Part shown: one piece after another, positions 46,200-58,389 of the stretch
How the letters are laid out: every line of letters begins with the position of its first letter
Position numbering within the stretch: position 1 is the stretch's first letter
Assembly: GCA_004794655.1 (NCBI GenBank)
Contig: SMMW01000001.1
Location: 4,833,001 to 4,897,000 of the forward strand
Direction: 5' to 3'
Source: Marisa cornuarietis
Lineage: Eukaryota > Mollusca > Gastropoda > Architaenioglossa > Ampullariidae
DNA: 64,000 bases
Position numbers and translations under genes: made by a program
The notes under the pieces: model-generated
What the model was told of the DNA's origin: nothing
What the model saw: the letters and a program-made list of their open reading frames with translations, nothing else
Database searches by the model: none

Positions 46200-47280
46200 T
46201 TACACCTTCCCTGACTTAAGGTATTAGACCAGAGTACTTCTCCTCCTCGCGCTGCGAGACTCTCCCAGTTCTCAGCATCATCCTCAAGTGCTCGCATTGG
46301 CTATAATCCTAGATGCTAAAGAGAGTTACTTTAGAGATGCGGCCATTCTCTATGCGGTTGACACGTGGTAGCCATCGTAGTCTGCATTGTCTGAGTAGAA
46401 TAAAAATGTTGTCGGCACGAAAGAGGGCCTTACCATTCGATATTCTTTACTACCGGGAAATGCTTAGAAGCTGACAGATGTTTTGCAGATGAAAGTTGTT
46501 CAGTATTCTCTTTTTTATGATTTACTTCCAAACAGCAGTGTCTCGATGACGCAGACATTATAAATCGCCATCTTCGTCTTGATCGCCAGCTTTGGATTGC
46601 TCCACACACGAGATTTAAGATGTTCTAACTGCATTTCCAATCTGGTCAGTTTCCATGCTTATGTTTGGTGATGGTTGATTTACTGCCAGTGAACTTGCAA
46701 ACAACTTCGTGTTCATATGTAACAAAGGGAATGCATCTGTGCTCTTTCTCAAATCGATTATAGTCTTCATACTAACGATCAACCCAAAATTATTTCAGGC
46801 CAAAACGAACCGGCCAAAAGACATTGTACGGCTTACTGGGTGTGTCATAATTACCGTATCTTTTGTCATGAACATGTCTCTACTGACAATTTTGTGAGGC
46901 TTTGAGTTTGAGGCGGGCAAAATTAAAAAGCCTGCCATATGACAGGGTGCGCTGTTAAATTACCTTATCTGCTGTGCCAAAAGTATGTTTCAGAAGCAGA
47001 GCAAGGAAAATTTCGAAGAGTGTAACAGGAAGTAACAGTCTTACAGTAATTTCGGTGGGCAGCCATTTTCTGGAAGGATTTTAAAGAGAACTTCTCTGCT
47101 AAATCAAACGCCTTGGTGAGATTGATAAAACCGATGCTCATTGGCATCTTCTACTCTCTGCACTTCTCTTGAACTTGACGACAAGGGAAGATTATGTCAA
47201 CAGTATATAACTCTCAGCTCGCCAGCCACACTGTGACTCTGGGTAGATAAGATGTTCCTGTTTCTGTAAGTGGATCATGG
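46200..47280 (-). mobile_element. Decayed LINE reverse transcriptase fragment
   Basis: On the minus strand the pieces occur in the correct order for a LINE ORF2. First is IYPESQCGWRAES (near 47250-47210), corresponding to the LPESQCGFR motif. Next is FINLTKAFDLAEK (near 47125), the RT A motif. Last come the C-terminal parts WSNPKLAIKTKMAIYN (near 46600) and LLRQCRLRWLPRVNRIENGR (near 46380). Many stops and frameshifts are present and the endonuclease is missing. It seems to have inserted within the duplicated 5' flank of receptor copy 4. Confidence 0.75.
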
Positions 47281-47689
47281 GGAACCCGAGCAAACGACTT
47301 TTTGAAGCGAAGACAATTGGGTATTTGTACAGTGCCAGATCAGATCGGAATGCCGTCATTACCGGGTACTTACCTTTTTCTTGTTTCGTCTTGTCTTCTG
47401 CACTCAGGTGCACCATATTTTGCCAGTTCCATTGATTACATAGCGATGCATACTCTAAGTAGAACTTTCTTTGTTTTGCTTCATGTGTAAAGTGAGAAAA
47501 ACTCGTTGGTTGTCCTTCGCTTGATAATCAAGACATGTATTTTTTAATTTTTAAAATGTCAGATTTCTTTTTGTAACTCATGCTACAGTTTTGTTATAGC
47601 TTACAGGAATAGAAAGGTTGATTCACTATTTTCTTGACAACAGAGACCTTAACTTATTTTTTTATTTTAAATATTATTTTCGAACAATC

Positions 47690-47740
47690 GAATTCCGTAT
47701 CGAGCTGTTAATTAGAGAAACACTGTCAGTCGAAGGCGCT
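47690..47740 (+). promoter_or_regulatory. Shared upstream block of receptor copy 4
   Basis: TATCGAGCTGTTAATTAG starts at 47698, followed by AGAAACACTGTCAG, and shortly after by GGCGCT and GACTTTGCTT, all shared in order with copy 5 (58453 onward). It lies 371 nt upstream of the TATA box. Confidence 0.7.
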
Positions 47741-47929
47741 TAGTATAGCCCTGTTTTTTTAAATGTTGACTTTGCTTATAAGGAGTCATAGAGGTAATAC
47801 TAATATTCATTGAAATCTAACACTTTAAACACCAGCACCATTTTACAGATTTAATACTTTGCTTAATTTGTTTAATTTTTTTTATTTTGCAATTTGTTAC
47901 ACCATCACACGTACGAGTGTCCCTCGCCC

Positions 47930-47995
47930 TCCCACACATACCTACACAAACATACGCATACACGCGCGCAAGCATTTTACCTTTATCGACGAAGA
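47930..47995 (+). promoter_or_regulatory. CA-rich tract and TTTATCGA motif upstream of receptor copy 4
   Basis: CCACACATACCTACACAAAC with further CA/CG-rich text to about 47970, then CCTTTATCGACGAA (47980-47993). This is the same order as in the other receptor promoters. Confidence 0.5.
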
Positions 47996-48062
47996 AATGC
48001 TTCGTCTTAATGTTTTCTTTTTTTCCCATTTTTTTAAATCTAGAGGTTTTCATATAACACAC

Positions 48063-48116
48063 TTGATCTATAAAAGACATGACATGGGTTTGATTTCGGG
48101 ATCCGGTGCGAGACTG
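48063..48116 (+). promoter_or_regulatory. Core promoter of receptor copy 4: TATA box plus GAGACTG
   Basis: TATAAAAG at 48069-48076 within TTGATCTATAAAAGAC. GGATCCGGTGCGAGACTG lies at 48099-48116, so the C before GAGACTG is 40 nt after the first T of the TATA box. The TTGATCTATAAAAGAC text is identical to copy 1. The start codon is about 208 nt downstream of the TATA start. Confidence 0.75.
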
Positions 48117-48276
48117 CTTTTTAGTCGTGTTGACGAGCAGAAGCTGTGATAAATTAAGACAGAGAGCTTTTGTTTATTCTCACAAGCGATTATCGCAAGA
48201 TACGGAGAATAATGGCCTTTGCATTTGGACAAAAACAGAAATCGCCAGGTCTGCCGTAGTAACTGTGTCTCAGCAT

Positions 48277-49434
48277 ATGATGGTGAACTTGACAGAGGTT
48301 GTCATCAACAGCACTGCCACTGGCCTATCACCAGACGACACCCATCTTTGTTCTTCTATAGAGCAAAACGCTTTCGAATGGCTTCTTCTCTCTGATCCAC
48401 ATATCCCGATGTGGATGATCTTTGCGCCTGTCATTATCCTGCTTGGCACCTTCGGTAACGGGATGACAATTGTTATTATTAACCGAATAAACGAGGGTCA
48501 GTCGTCAAACACTATGGCCTTGTATTTCACAGCGCTGGCGGTTTCCGACCTCGTGATCCTGTACGCAGGGCTGCTTAGGGACTGGGTTCATTATTACTTT
48601 AACATTGATGTCGAATCACTTCATATTTCCTTTTGCAAACTACTTCCGTTTCTCGTGTATTCTAGTTGCACGATCTCAGCCTGGCTTATTGTTTCCATGA
48701 CGATGCAGAGGGTAATGTCGGTTGTGTGGCCTCATTATAAAAACGTTTCGTGCACAAAGACTAAAGTTGGACTAGTCATATCCACGGTTGTAGCTGTACC
48801 GATAACATTAAATGCGCATAGACTCATTTCATATGCACTGGTTACCAAATCCACTGCTGAAGTGTGTAATAGTACGAACAAAGGAGTAGACGTTTTCGAT
48901 TTTTTTATATATCCTTGGATCGATCTACTACTGTCGTCAGTTATTCCTTTCATTATCTTAATATTTGGCAACAGTGTACTGGTGTGGAAGGTGATTCAGT
49001 CTGTACAGGTGGCTCGTGTGATGACCGCCGGTGGTTGTGATCAGGTCAACAGTCGCCAGAAAAAGGCCTCGTCACTCACCGTCACTCTCATCACAGTGTC
49101 GCTGATGTTTCTCCTTCTCTCCATGCCCGTGAGCATTTGCCTAATCTTAGAACATTACATTAACATAGACACTGGCATATCTTTAGCAGCTAATAAATTC
49201 ATCTATGCCATGTGTATCTTGGCTTGGTATTCCAACAGTGCAATCAATTTTTATCTGTACTGCCTGACTGGTTCCAGATTCAAAAACGAGCTGAAATCTA
49301 TGTTCTGCAAACGATCTCAAACACTAAACTGTCAACAATCATTAAGCTTTCGAAAGCCAAAACCCGTTTTAGTACATTCTACAACAAAAACATTCACCCT
49401 GTCAGCAATTTTTGAAGATTTTTGTCATATATAG
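48277..49434 (+). CDS. Class A GPCR, cluster copy 4, with a frameshifted C-tail
   Basis: Intronless receptor of 385 residues. The frame is open back to a GTG at 48106, but that lies in the core promoter. The first usable ATGs are 48277 and 48280, giving MMVNLTE. Glycosylation sites NLT and NST are in the N-terminus. Landmarks are GTFGN, LAVSD, the cysteine of SFCKL, MTMQRVMSVVWPHY (QRV for DRY), LSMP and NFYLY. The TM core is intact. After CKRSQTLNC the C-tail differs from all paralogues, whereas the +1 frame reads AKTRFSTFYNKNIHPVSNF and matches the tail of copy 2. A small indel near 49320 therefore changed the last 35 or so residues and removed an SxF terminus. The receptor may still work with an altered tail. 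Confidence 0.9.
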   Translation: MMVNLTEVVINSTATGLSPDDTHLCSSIEQNAFEWLLLSDPHIPMWMIFAPVIILLGTFGNGMTIVIINRINEGQSSNTMALYFTALAVSDLVILYAGLLRDWVHYYFNIDVESLHISFCKLLPFLVYSSCTISAWLIVSMTMQRVMSVVWPHYKNVSCTKTKVGLVISTVVAVPITLNAHRLISYALVTKSTAEVCNSTNKGVDVFDFFIYPWIDLLLSSVIPFIILIFGNSVLVWKVIQSVQVARVMTAGGCDQVNSRQKKASSLTVTLITVSLMFLLLSMPVSICLILEHYINIDTGISLAANKFIYAMCILAWYSNSAINFYLYCLTGSRFKNELKSMFCKRSQTLNCQQSLSFRKPKPVLVHSTTKTFTLSAIFEDFCHI

Positions 49435-50417
49435 CCGTCTTTTTCAAGTGCGACTTTAATTATCCTAAACTGAGCTGGATAAATCTATACATAATGAGCT
49501 CTCGTTATCTTTGTGTTTCAGTTCGTGGGATAATTATATTAAGTTACTGCAATTGCTTTGTTCGATAGACTTTCATACACATAGAAGTCAGGTACATATT
49601 GACCAGGTCAACTATTAGAAGTCCACTGTTCTATGCGGATGTCCGTTGACTATCATGCGCCCACCCAGCCTCACAGCAAGTACCCTAAACTTACATTTAT
49701 ATACTTCCATAGTTTTTTACTTATATTTTGTGTGCAACAGGATTTCGTCCTTAAAGTTTGTTTGTTATTGGATTTTTCTTAGTTTCACATGTGTGTGTGG
49801 AGCAGACCTTCCTTGTGTGTATTCCTAAAGATGTTCACGTCTTTCAACCAGCCGGACAGGCTCTCGTCGCTACATGAACATTCTGCATGTGCATCAGTCA
49901 TTAATATCAATTACTCGCGTGAAACCTTACAAACCTATCGACTCTTTTTTTCCAAATGACTTAGTCAACGTTTTAATACTTCCAAAATTAAAAGGACAAT
50001 ACTTCGTGCATCAAAATCATAAAGCAATGCAGCACGGCAACTGTTAACGGTCCTCAATGGTGTGGAGCTCACCGACCTCACATGACTTTAGTCGCCTCAA
50101 GGGACACAAGATTGTGAATGTGATACACAAAGCATCGCTGCACGGCCGTGAATTTTTGCTCTGCAAAGGACTTTACAAAGAATATACATCAGTTTATCCA
50201 TAGTCATCACAATTTATTTAAGATAGACAGTAGCTCATGCTGCCTAACTGGTAATCAGATTAACACCTCACTGACAGAGGTTCAGGGTTTCTCTTGCTAC
50301 ATATGTGTATACATGGCAGCATGCGATTATCAGCTGCAAGGATCTCTTCGTATATTTTCCAAGTTTACTTGTGAAACATACTATAGGAAGATAGGGAGGC
50401 TGGAGGCCTCAACTGAT
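49435..50417. other. 3' flank of receptor copy 4, shared with copy 5
   Basis: ACTTTCATACACATAGAAGT (near 49569) aligns with ACTTTCATACACCTAGAGGT (near 60320). The following 250 nt, including the TTATTAGAAGT / ATTATTAGAAGT and GCAGACCTTCCTTGTGTGTA / ACAGATCTTTCTTTGGTGCG stretches, also align. No gene was recognised. Confidence 0.55.
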
Positions 50418-51225
50418 CTACGGAATCTGTGGGAAAGCATCTGACGGGCCCATCCATAAGATCTTAGTAGAATTAACATTGGTGAGTGGGAGGCGCTGTA
50501 GGAATGAGTGCACACGTAGGAGATACTTTAGAGTCTGTGGGTGGAGTCTGTGAAGAAGCAGAGAGTGGTCTATAGTGTCAAATGCAGCAGACAGGTACAG
50601 TAGGGTTAATGGAGAGACATCACCACTGTCAAGAGCAGATAATATGTCTGTTGTTACTTTAATAAGAGTGGTCTCGGTGCTGTGGAAAGGTCTATACGCC
50701 GACTGAGCTTGTGGGATAAGATGGTGCTCTTGTAAGTATGCCCAGAGCTGTGTCAAAACTATTTTCTCTATGATCTTAGAGAGAAAAGACAAGTTGGAAA
50801 CTGGACGGTAGTTGTTCAGCACATTGACATCAAGCGTGGATTTCTTAAGCATTTTTGAACAAAGATGGGAAAACACCTGACGACAGGCTGACATTTACAA
50901 TATTTGCGATGGCAGGAAGTAGAGTATCTAGGCACTCGAGCAGAAGGCTTGTGGGCATCGGATCTAACTCGCAAGTTGTTGGTTTAGCTTTTAGAATAAC
51001 CGCTTTCACATCGGTCTCAGAGACTGGTAGGAACTTGAACATGGAGCATCCTGACTTCAACTACAACACGCAGGATGTATCAGCTCTCCACCAACACAAA
51101 TTAATTGGCTTGTCTCCTCCATCAGTCTCTGTTATTCTGACATTCTCAACTGACAATAAACTCAAGATGAACTCTGACAAGACGGAAGCATTGATAACTG
51201 CCATTAGACAGTGATTTCTGTTGTT
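50418..51225. mobile_element. L2/CR1-like LINE with 5' inversion
   Basis: On the minus strand, 51060-50418 encodes the first half of a reverse transcriptase: FLPVSETDVKAVILKAKP, DPMPTSLLLECLDTLLP, NNYRPVSNLSFLSKIIEK, SAYRPFHSTETTLIK and LYLSAAFDTIDHSLL. From about 51100 the plus strand encodes a later piece, DNKLKMNSDKTEALI, which normally follows the active site. The 5' half is inverted relative to the 3' half, as expected from twin priming. The copy contains a frameshift near 50850. Confidence 0.75.
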
Positions 51226-53327
51226 TTTCCTCTAATGACACTGCTCTAGGGAAATAACTGTAGTAAATTATCTTGTAAAATTCAAGATGTTATTTCTTGT
51301 AAAATAATGAGTAACCAGACCTGCCTTTTTTATAAGAGCTAATACAAAGAATTGAATCTTATTTGTCTGGCTTATAAGGGTTGAAAAAATTACTGAGTTG
51401 TAAGTCATTGAGAGTTAATTAAAGAAATTATAAAGAGGTAAGAGTTCTTAAATCTCCCAGTAGGAGTTTCACCCACTTGATGTCAGTTATTCCAGAGCGG
51501 ATGAAGATAAGTGTTTATGGTGGCAAAATATGCCAGCGTGGTAATTAAAAAAACGTAGCATAATAGCATAATAGATTATAAGAGCTTATCATTGAGTCGA
51601 TTTCAACATTTGGGAGTATACTTCTTCTGAAACCTTTTTTTGTTTTAATGACACTAGGGACAGAAAGGTTGTACATAATATGAAATGATCGGATGTTAAG
51701 CTGATACGGATGTGGGAATCGTATTAAAACTGACGGTAAATTTCTGTTAATTGACGGATTCTACCTCAGATATCCTGTACTGCTAGCGCGAAATTCATAA
51801 CTGACATGGGTTTGGTCCTGTCTTTAAAACACTATCAAGGAAAATCCCAAACTAACAACTCAGAGTTAAGCTACCAATAAGTATTTTGTTAATATTAGAA
51901 AAGTAAACAAAAAGTATTTTAATCATTCAGGACAACAGACTACTTGGGAAATTGCAGGTAGCTTGCAGTGAATGCAACGTGACTGATGTACATCACAATC
52001 CCTCCTCTACTTCCAGAGACACTTAACTGAGATGACAAGTAAGAATCTTACCTTGCATCATACAACCAACAAGTTCCTCTTTAAACATAAGCCAAAACTA
52101 GTTCTTTTCTGTAGCATTTTATGTACAAAAACAATGAAACCCCTGAATATGTTTGGCGCTGTACGTTATGGACGTTTGGGTAAAGTTGTGAACAATTCGA
52201 ATTACTCGTGGAGATTTAAAAACCTGTTTAATTTGTGTAATGAATCTTTTCAATACTGTAGAAATAGTTTATAAATAAAAGATATTATTCTTCTTCTAGA
52301 ACGACCTTCTATCTTTAAATGCAAATTTTTAAAGGCCCGATTAAAGTGTACAAGATTTTCTTTTCCGAAAACTGCATGCCAACATTATTAAAACAAGTAA
52401 ATATCTTTTCAAAAATAGTGGTTCCCAACTGCATTATCTCTCAAACTTGATATTAATATTGTTGCTGTTGTTATTATTATTGTTGTTTTTTATGTTGTTG
52501 GCAGAAGACATGCAAAAATGTGTTTAGGTAATATTCTCGTGTAGTACATATAATTAATGCTCGTCTAACAAAAGTTAATAAAACTTTTTTTATAAAAATC
52601 TATACAGGCAAAAGGTGAGTCAAGAACATTGAACATTCGCGAAATTTTAGCGCTTTCAGGTTTGCCATTACCTTCAACAGCTCTTTATGTCGCGTCTGAA
52701 CGACCCAAGAACTACTATAAATAACTGGAGCCACGATTTATTTGTCCCGAGCGCTGCAGTCTACCATAGTTCCTAAAGCCAAGTGTCCTTCCTCATTATG
52801 TTACCAACATAAATAGTGTAACGATGTTCGTAAAATTCGTGGAGGAGAAGCATAGCGGTGAGATGAAAGGCTACGTTTCAACACTTTTATCCACGGTTGG
52901 TCAGCAAAGAGGAAACAATCCTTAGCCGTCAGATTTTATTTATTTTCCAATCTTTACCACTGTTATTTGTAGGCACGCTTTCGTTAGGGTAAAACTTGGT
53001 GAGATTATAGGCCATCTATTTCACCACGAGGAGGTGGAAATTTCAGTAAGACTAGATATAATATTGTGTTGTATCATCTATTATTAGACGGTATGATACG
53101 TTATAGATGTGTGCACCTTAATGTACATTCCTACTCAAATCTTCAATTATAGCCATGATGAAAATGTCAGTCATTAAAAATGAGTATATCTTCCTTTTGA
53201 CCGATTTCTACATTTCCTGTGGAACTGCTCTGTAGCCTAACATATATATATATATAGGTGCCTACGCATGGACATTGTAGTCTATGGCATGCCCATTAAA
53301 AGACAACAGTTTTCTTAATTTTACTGT

Positions 53328-53328
<1 letters not shown>
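51226..53328. other. Non-coding stretch
   Basis: AT-rich, with no recognisable gene. The small ORF at 52032-52274 has no family features. Confidence 0.4.

Positions 53329-53418
<90 letters not shown>
53329..53418. repeat. (TAA)n microsatellite
   Basis: Thirty uninterrupted ATA/TAA units. The poly-isoleucine frame is an artefact. Confidence 0.95.
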
Positions 53419-55930
53419 GCACATCTGTATAGCGTCCTTTTCCCACATCAACCAGACTCACGGCACGCGAGCACACCTTTTAAAGGCGGCATTTGCATAA
53501 ATACACAAACATTCAAGAAAATTATGGCTCCAGAAGATCTTTGATAAAAATTATCAAACTTACATCCATATTTATCCAGTTTAAGAAAAGCCTGCAAAAT
53601 GACAGGAGTATACAGGTTGCTGCACTGCTTGCACAATAGCAGTGGCGATTCCAGCAGGAACAGTCTCTGGGCCAGATAGTTGGTGAAGGGGATCATGGGG
53701 ATATCTATTGGGGCTGTTATTGTCTTAAGTATTGTTTCCCTTAAACTATAAAATGTGATCAGCTAGATTAATAAAAGCTAATGTACTCTCGCTGATTTAC
53801 ATACTGCAATAAACTACAGATTCTTAAATCCTTCGCAAACTCAGTGGGCTCACACAAACAACTCTTCCTGGGTGGTGGAAATTGTCAATTATCATCTTTA
53901 TATAAATAACAGTTTTTAAGCGTTCTTTGTAAAAAATAAAGCATAAATATGGAAGTCTTCAGTGATGCAGCAGAACAATTGAACAGTAATTGTAAAACAT
54001 ACAACATAAACATTAAACATACAAAATAAATGCATTTTCACAGGCACCTAAGAAAGGGACGTAATCCAAACATAACAGGCAAAAATGAGTTTAAGAAGTT
54101 GAGTCCCTTGATGAGTTAAGAATGTTTAAAGAATACCCCAAAATGTTCGTCAGAAACAAATCGCCCACGGTCATATTGGAATTTTTTGCACAAGGAGAAA
54201 AAATCCTTCGATTTTCACATCAATTTTTAACATATTAATATCCTTCATTCATCTGATGATTACAGTTACGACTGGATTGACAGCTTCCTTATTAATTCGC
54301 GGGATGGCATTTAAACCATAAATCGGAATGATCCTTTCACGCATAAAATGGTTCATAACTTTTGAATCGACTAAAATATAATTTAAAAAAACGTAGACAT
54401 CGTAATATTACCAAAGCAATCTTTTAAGTTTCTTGCTCGATTTGTGTGTCATTGTGTATGATGCTGTGATGTTTGTTCAGTGATGAACATTATGATAAGC
54501 AAAAAGAAGTCAACCTCTTCTAGCGAGGTGGTAGAAGTGTTGAATTGTTTTATTTTTAGTTTAAATTAATTCATATTAATAAATGTAATAAGCTATCAAG
54601 TACTAAACACTATTATATTTACAAAAGAGACAGATCTGTCAGTCTAGTTATATTGGTACTGTTCACACAACACTGCAAAGCGTTGGCCTGAGCCAAATGT
54701 GAGGAACCCTTTATCTTCCAAGGTTCATTTAAATATTTATAACATTATTCGCGGGACGTAAAGAACTATTAACTTAACAATTAGCTTACTATATTTAGGA
54801 AAGTCGTAGTTTAGCTGCAGTGTTAACACTTTTGCAACGTCTGCATTGACAGGTTGCCAGGTAATGACTGTCCCCTGAGTCACTGCAATACAGGCAGACG
54901 GACCGCACGTGTCGCGACCCCCAGTGAGGGACTAGACAAAGTTCAGCACAGCTGTGTACATGAACTACAAAATAAAACAAGCTGCTCCGAATTAGCTACG
55001 TGGAATCCAAGACAACAATTTTGTAGGCAACGTGGACTCCACACTTCTGACTCAGCAGGGAAACCCTTCTTGAAACAACGAAGTGCACATCTGTGTATGG
55101 TTTGGAATGAAAATCCGTCTGAGACTGTCCACTGAGGGCCCAGTGTAGGGGTTCGGGCCAGGGGGTGCTGGTGGGGCGCAGAAAGAACTAGTTGGTCCAG
55201 GTGAAGGAGTGGACTGGTCGTTTTGTGCAGTCCTGCTTAGCGCTTAAGACATGTGGCGAACCTTGTTAGCATTAGCAGTGATCATCAAGTATCAATCAAA
55301 CGATGAATAATGATGAGGAGGAGGAGGAGGAGGAGGATGAGCTCAGTTTTAACTGGTTTAAAGAAAGATTATAAAATATTTTTTGATTACTATAGACATT
55401 GAAGGTCTCTTCAAAATAAACAATAACAAATTGTAACAGTTCTAAAATTGATAATAAGTTTATTGCTAAAGAAAAATATATTTCCGTTTCACCATATAGC
55501 TGTATCTCTACTAAGTTTAGAACATCAGACAATAAACTCTGTGAACAAAAGCGACGATGTCACGATGTGACAAGATGTGGACGACTAAGTAAAAAATGCA
55601 GTTTAAATGACATTGGGATGAATACCATTATATCGCTTTGAGTGTGCTTTTCAAACAAACAAAAACATGTAAACTGGTTTCCCAAATTCAAATGGAAAAA
55701 GAGTCCAAAACGCATACAAGTTTAAATAATTGCTTTGTAGCGCTAACATTTAAAAAATGGTTTTAAAGACCTACCCGAGTGGAAGCACACATCACGCTCA
55801 CAAAGCTCATATCATATCATTTAATATGATTTATTAATGCCTCGGACATTGAATTGGAAGGAGAAACACAAATCCTGAGAAATTAAATAAAAACCAATTC
55901 CTCGTCTGTTCAAATCCTCAGTTGGGCCGT
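53419..55930. other. Non-coding stretch
   Basis: No gene could be supported. At 54854-55135 a 90-codon ORF sits in a locally GC-richer patch that could be repeat-derived. A short GGA run is at 55315-55337. Confidence 0.4.
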
Positions 55931-55989
55931 AAACCCTGTGTGACGTCAGTGCCGGTGACATCATGGCTGATACAAGCTGCTAAAAAATA

Positions 55990-56235
55990 CCTAATCTCGA
56001 AAGACCTAGAACTATATGGAAACTTTTGTGGCATTTCTGAATCCACAGTAATCTTTAGTGACAGAATAACTGGTCATACATTCACAAGAGATTCGTCGTT
56101 CAGAAGACAGTCATTAAACTTCTTTACTGTGTGTAGAGCTAACTTCACTGTGACTAGACAGCACTGTGGTATGTGAACACCACTTTGATCCTGAATGTTA
56201 CCCAGTAATGTATATGCTGAGGAAGAAATGATACG
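55990..56235 (+). pseudogene. Degenerate THAP-like fragment
   Basis: The first part gives TFTRDSSFRRQSLNFFTVCRA (trimmed: RDSSFRRQ and VCRANF), and after a stop at 56174-56176 a shifted frame gives VCEHHFDPECYPVMY. This has the C-x2-H and following acidic residues of the C-terminal half of a THAP finger. The N-terminal C-x-C half was not found. The frameshift and stop point to a relic, perhaps of a P-element-type transposase. Confidence 0.4.
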
Positions 56236-56959
56236 AACACCTGAAGTTATCTCGATAAATGATCTTTGAATTCAACTTCTCAAGCCACAGTATTATAGCT
56301 GTGACCGGTTACACAATCTGTTGCAAAATGCACACAGTAAATGACAAGGAATATCTGCATCAGTGTTCCCGATAATATATATCATATATTTTATGATGTG
56401 TGCGGACGAAAGTCTCTTGCTTTTGCTTTTGTTTACACCAACAACTGTCTGAGCAGCTACGTCCGTATAAGCCTGCGAATCAGTCCCAATGGCAAATTTG
56501 AGGCTATAAATATTTTCAAGATTTCTCACTATATTCTTAGTATTCTTCTGATGTTTCGTGCCCTTGTTCTCTGGAGTTGTTACCGTTAAATCTGCAGTGA
56601 TCGCCCTTTACTGCCGGAAGGCAGCGAGTCTTCGCATTGTTCTTCGTTCTACTTCTTTGAGACTAATTCGTGATCTTGTTCAGCGCAGTGAGTCCGCCTT
56701 TGGCTGAGATGTTGCGTAATATACATTATCACATTATTATTATTGCTCGACCTTCTGGCCATGATATGCTTACCGAGACACAGCGGGACGCCCCTGGCTG
56801 TGACGTCACTCAATATCCGCTCGTGGCAGAGACGCTAAAGAGAAGGACTAGCAGCTTAAGCACGGGAACAGATAACTTGCGACGCGCACGCGCTGGACTC
56901 AGTCATTGCCTCGTTTTTTCCGGTTTCACTTTACACAGAGCTACTGTCGTAATTATTTT

Positions 56960-57208
56960 GATATACCAGGCACAATATGTGCGATTCCAGGCTGCCCTTC
57001 ATGCAAAAGTCGACACAAAGGTTTATCATTTTTCCGCATACGAAGACTAGACAGTCAAGACTGGGAAAAAACTCTTTTGAGAGCTGTGAATCGTGATTCT
57101 AGTTTTAACATTGAAAGAGCGACTATTCGCTTCAGATATTTCAAACTGGAATGTTACATTGAAGATAAGTCACCTGGCAATACAAATAAAACTTTTTTTA
57201 TATTTTAG
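56960..57208 (+). pseudogene. Diverged THAP-like exon
   Basis: After a possible acceptor (TATACCAG, near 56970) the frame reads ICAIPGCPSCK, then GLSFFRIRRLDSQDWEKTLL, NRDSSF and FKLECYIED. The CxxxxC start, the tryptophan of xDWEKxLL and the RDSSF segment follow the THAP pattern. The second zinc pair is changed (RFRYFKLE, where CxxHFxxE is expected), so zinc binding would be lost. It may be a decayed exon or a divergent family member. Stop at 57206. Confidence 0.4.
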
Positions 57209-57309
57209 AATAATTCGACATTCCAGTGGTTATAAGTATTGCTGCGCCAGATAAAAGATTCATAGACGTAAAAATAATCGAACTATTTATCCAACACTGG
57301 TGTCTTGAA

Positions 57310-57314
<5 letters not shown>

Positions 57315-57405
<91 letters not shown>
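57315..57405. repeat. (GT)n microsatellite
   Basis: About 45 uninterrupted GT units, the longest dinucleotide array in the window. Confidence 0.95.
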
Positions 57406-57407
<2 letters not shown>

Positions 57408-58380
57408 GATAATAAGTAATCTATTATAATATGAAATCTGTTATAATATGTTAAGTAATTTGATAAGCAAACACAACGCACGATGTGAATGTGTTCAAAA
57501 CAACATGTTAAAAAATCAATAAATAAGGGTTTTAATGTGTTACAGAATAAATGGAGTTTAAGGTACGTTCCTTAAAGCCTTAGTCTAAATTTATCCTGAG
57601 TTAAATTCATTAAGAAATGATAAACTCGCTACAAACCGCTTTCTGTAACCACTCAGAAAGACAATGAGGTAAAGAGCGAGAGCTTGCTGACATAACCCTC
57701 TTCTTGAGTTTGAAATAAATACATGTACTACAACACTCTGTCTGAGCAAAGATGTTTTATATTATTCATATATTAAAAGATACATATCAAAGCATACTTT
57801 CTGAGAAGACTTCTTCAGTATCCAAGGATTCTATTATGCTCGCTGGTACAAAACAAAGCGACCGGAAGCTGCCTGTCAATAAGTTAAGCTTGTATACAAC
57901 TGGACGCGAGTTTAGTCAGCGCTGGCCCACTACGCGCACGCAGTGATGGCTGTCCTTTCCTTCAATGTCTCTGCTCGCGGGAGCGAGATTTTGCAGGACT
58001 TGCTGAGTATAGATGCAAATTGCCAGCATACATACATTTGTTATGTTGTTACATGATTTGTTTGTTTGAACTGTCTCCTCACAGGTTTTGACTCAATACT
58101 TACTTTCTTCGTATTGTCCTTTGTAATCAGGTACACCACTCTTTACCGATCCCTCCGTTGATTACATGCATAAGGTAGTTTTATTACCTTCTGTTTTGCT
58201 TTGCTTTTTGGTTGAAACACAAATTACTTTAAGCCGGGCCTTTGCAGAATAATTATGGCGATGACTTGCAATTAGACGATGAAATGATGTAACTTTTATT
58301 TTCAAATGCAGCAAATTTCTCTTTGTAATTAGTTATGTCTACATTTTTGTTTATTCGTACAGGTAAAAAAAGGTGTCTTA
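57406..58380. other. Upstream flank of receptor copy 5
   Basis: Mostly non-coding AT-rich DNA. From about 58110 (TGTAATCAGGTACACCACTC and TTGATTACATGCATAAGGTA) it aligns with the flank of copy 4 from about 47390 (CAGGTGCACCATATTTTGCC and TTGATTACATAGCGATGCAT), so the duplication unit extends at least 900 bp upstream of the start codon. Confidence 0.5.
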
Positions 58381-58389
58381 TCAAATTCT

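Noticed and set aside
54854..55135. Cys-containing ORF in a GC-richer patch
   Set aside because: Overlapping ORFs on both strands with no recognised motif. More likely repeat-derived.
57226..57481. Cys-Val and His-Thr repeat ORFs
   Set aside because: Dinucleotide microsatellite read in frame. The same applies to the ORFs over the GT/CA arrays near 8.9, 14.4, 25.2 and 31.8 kb.
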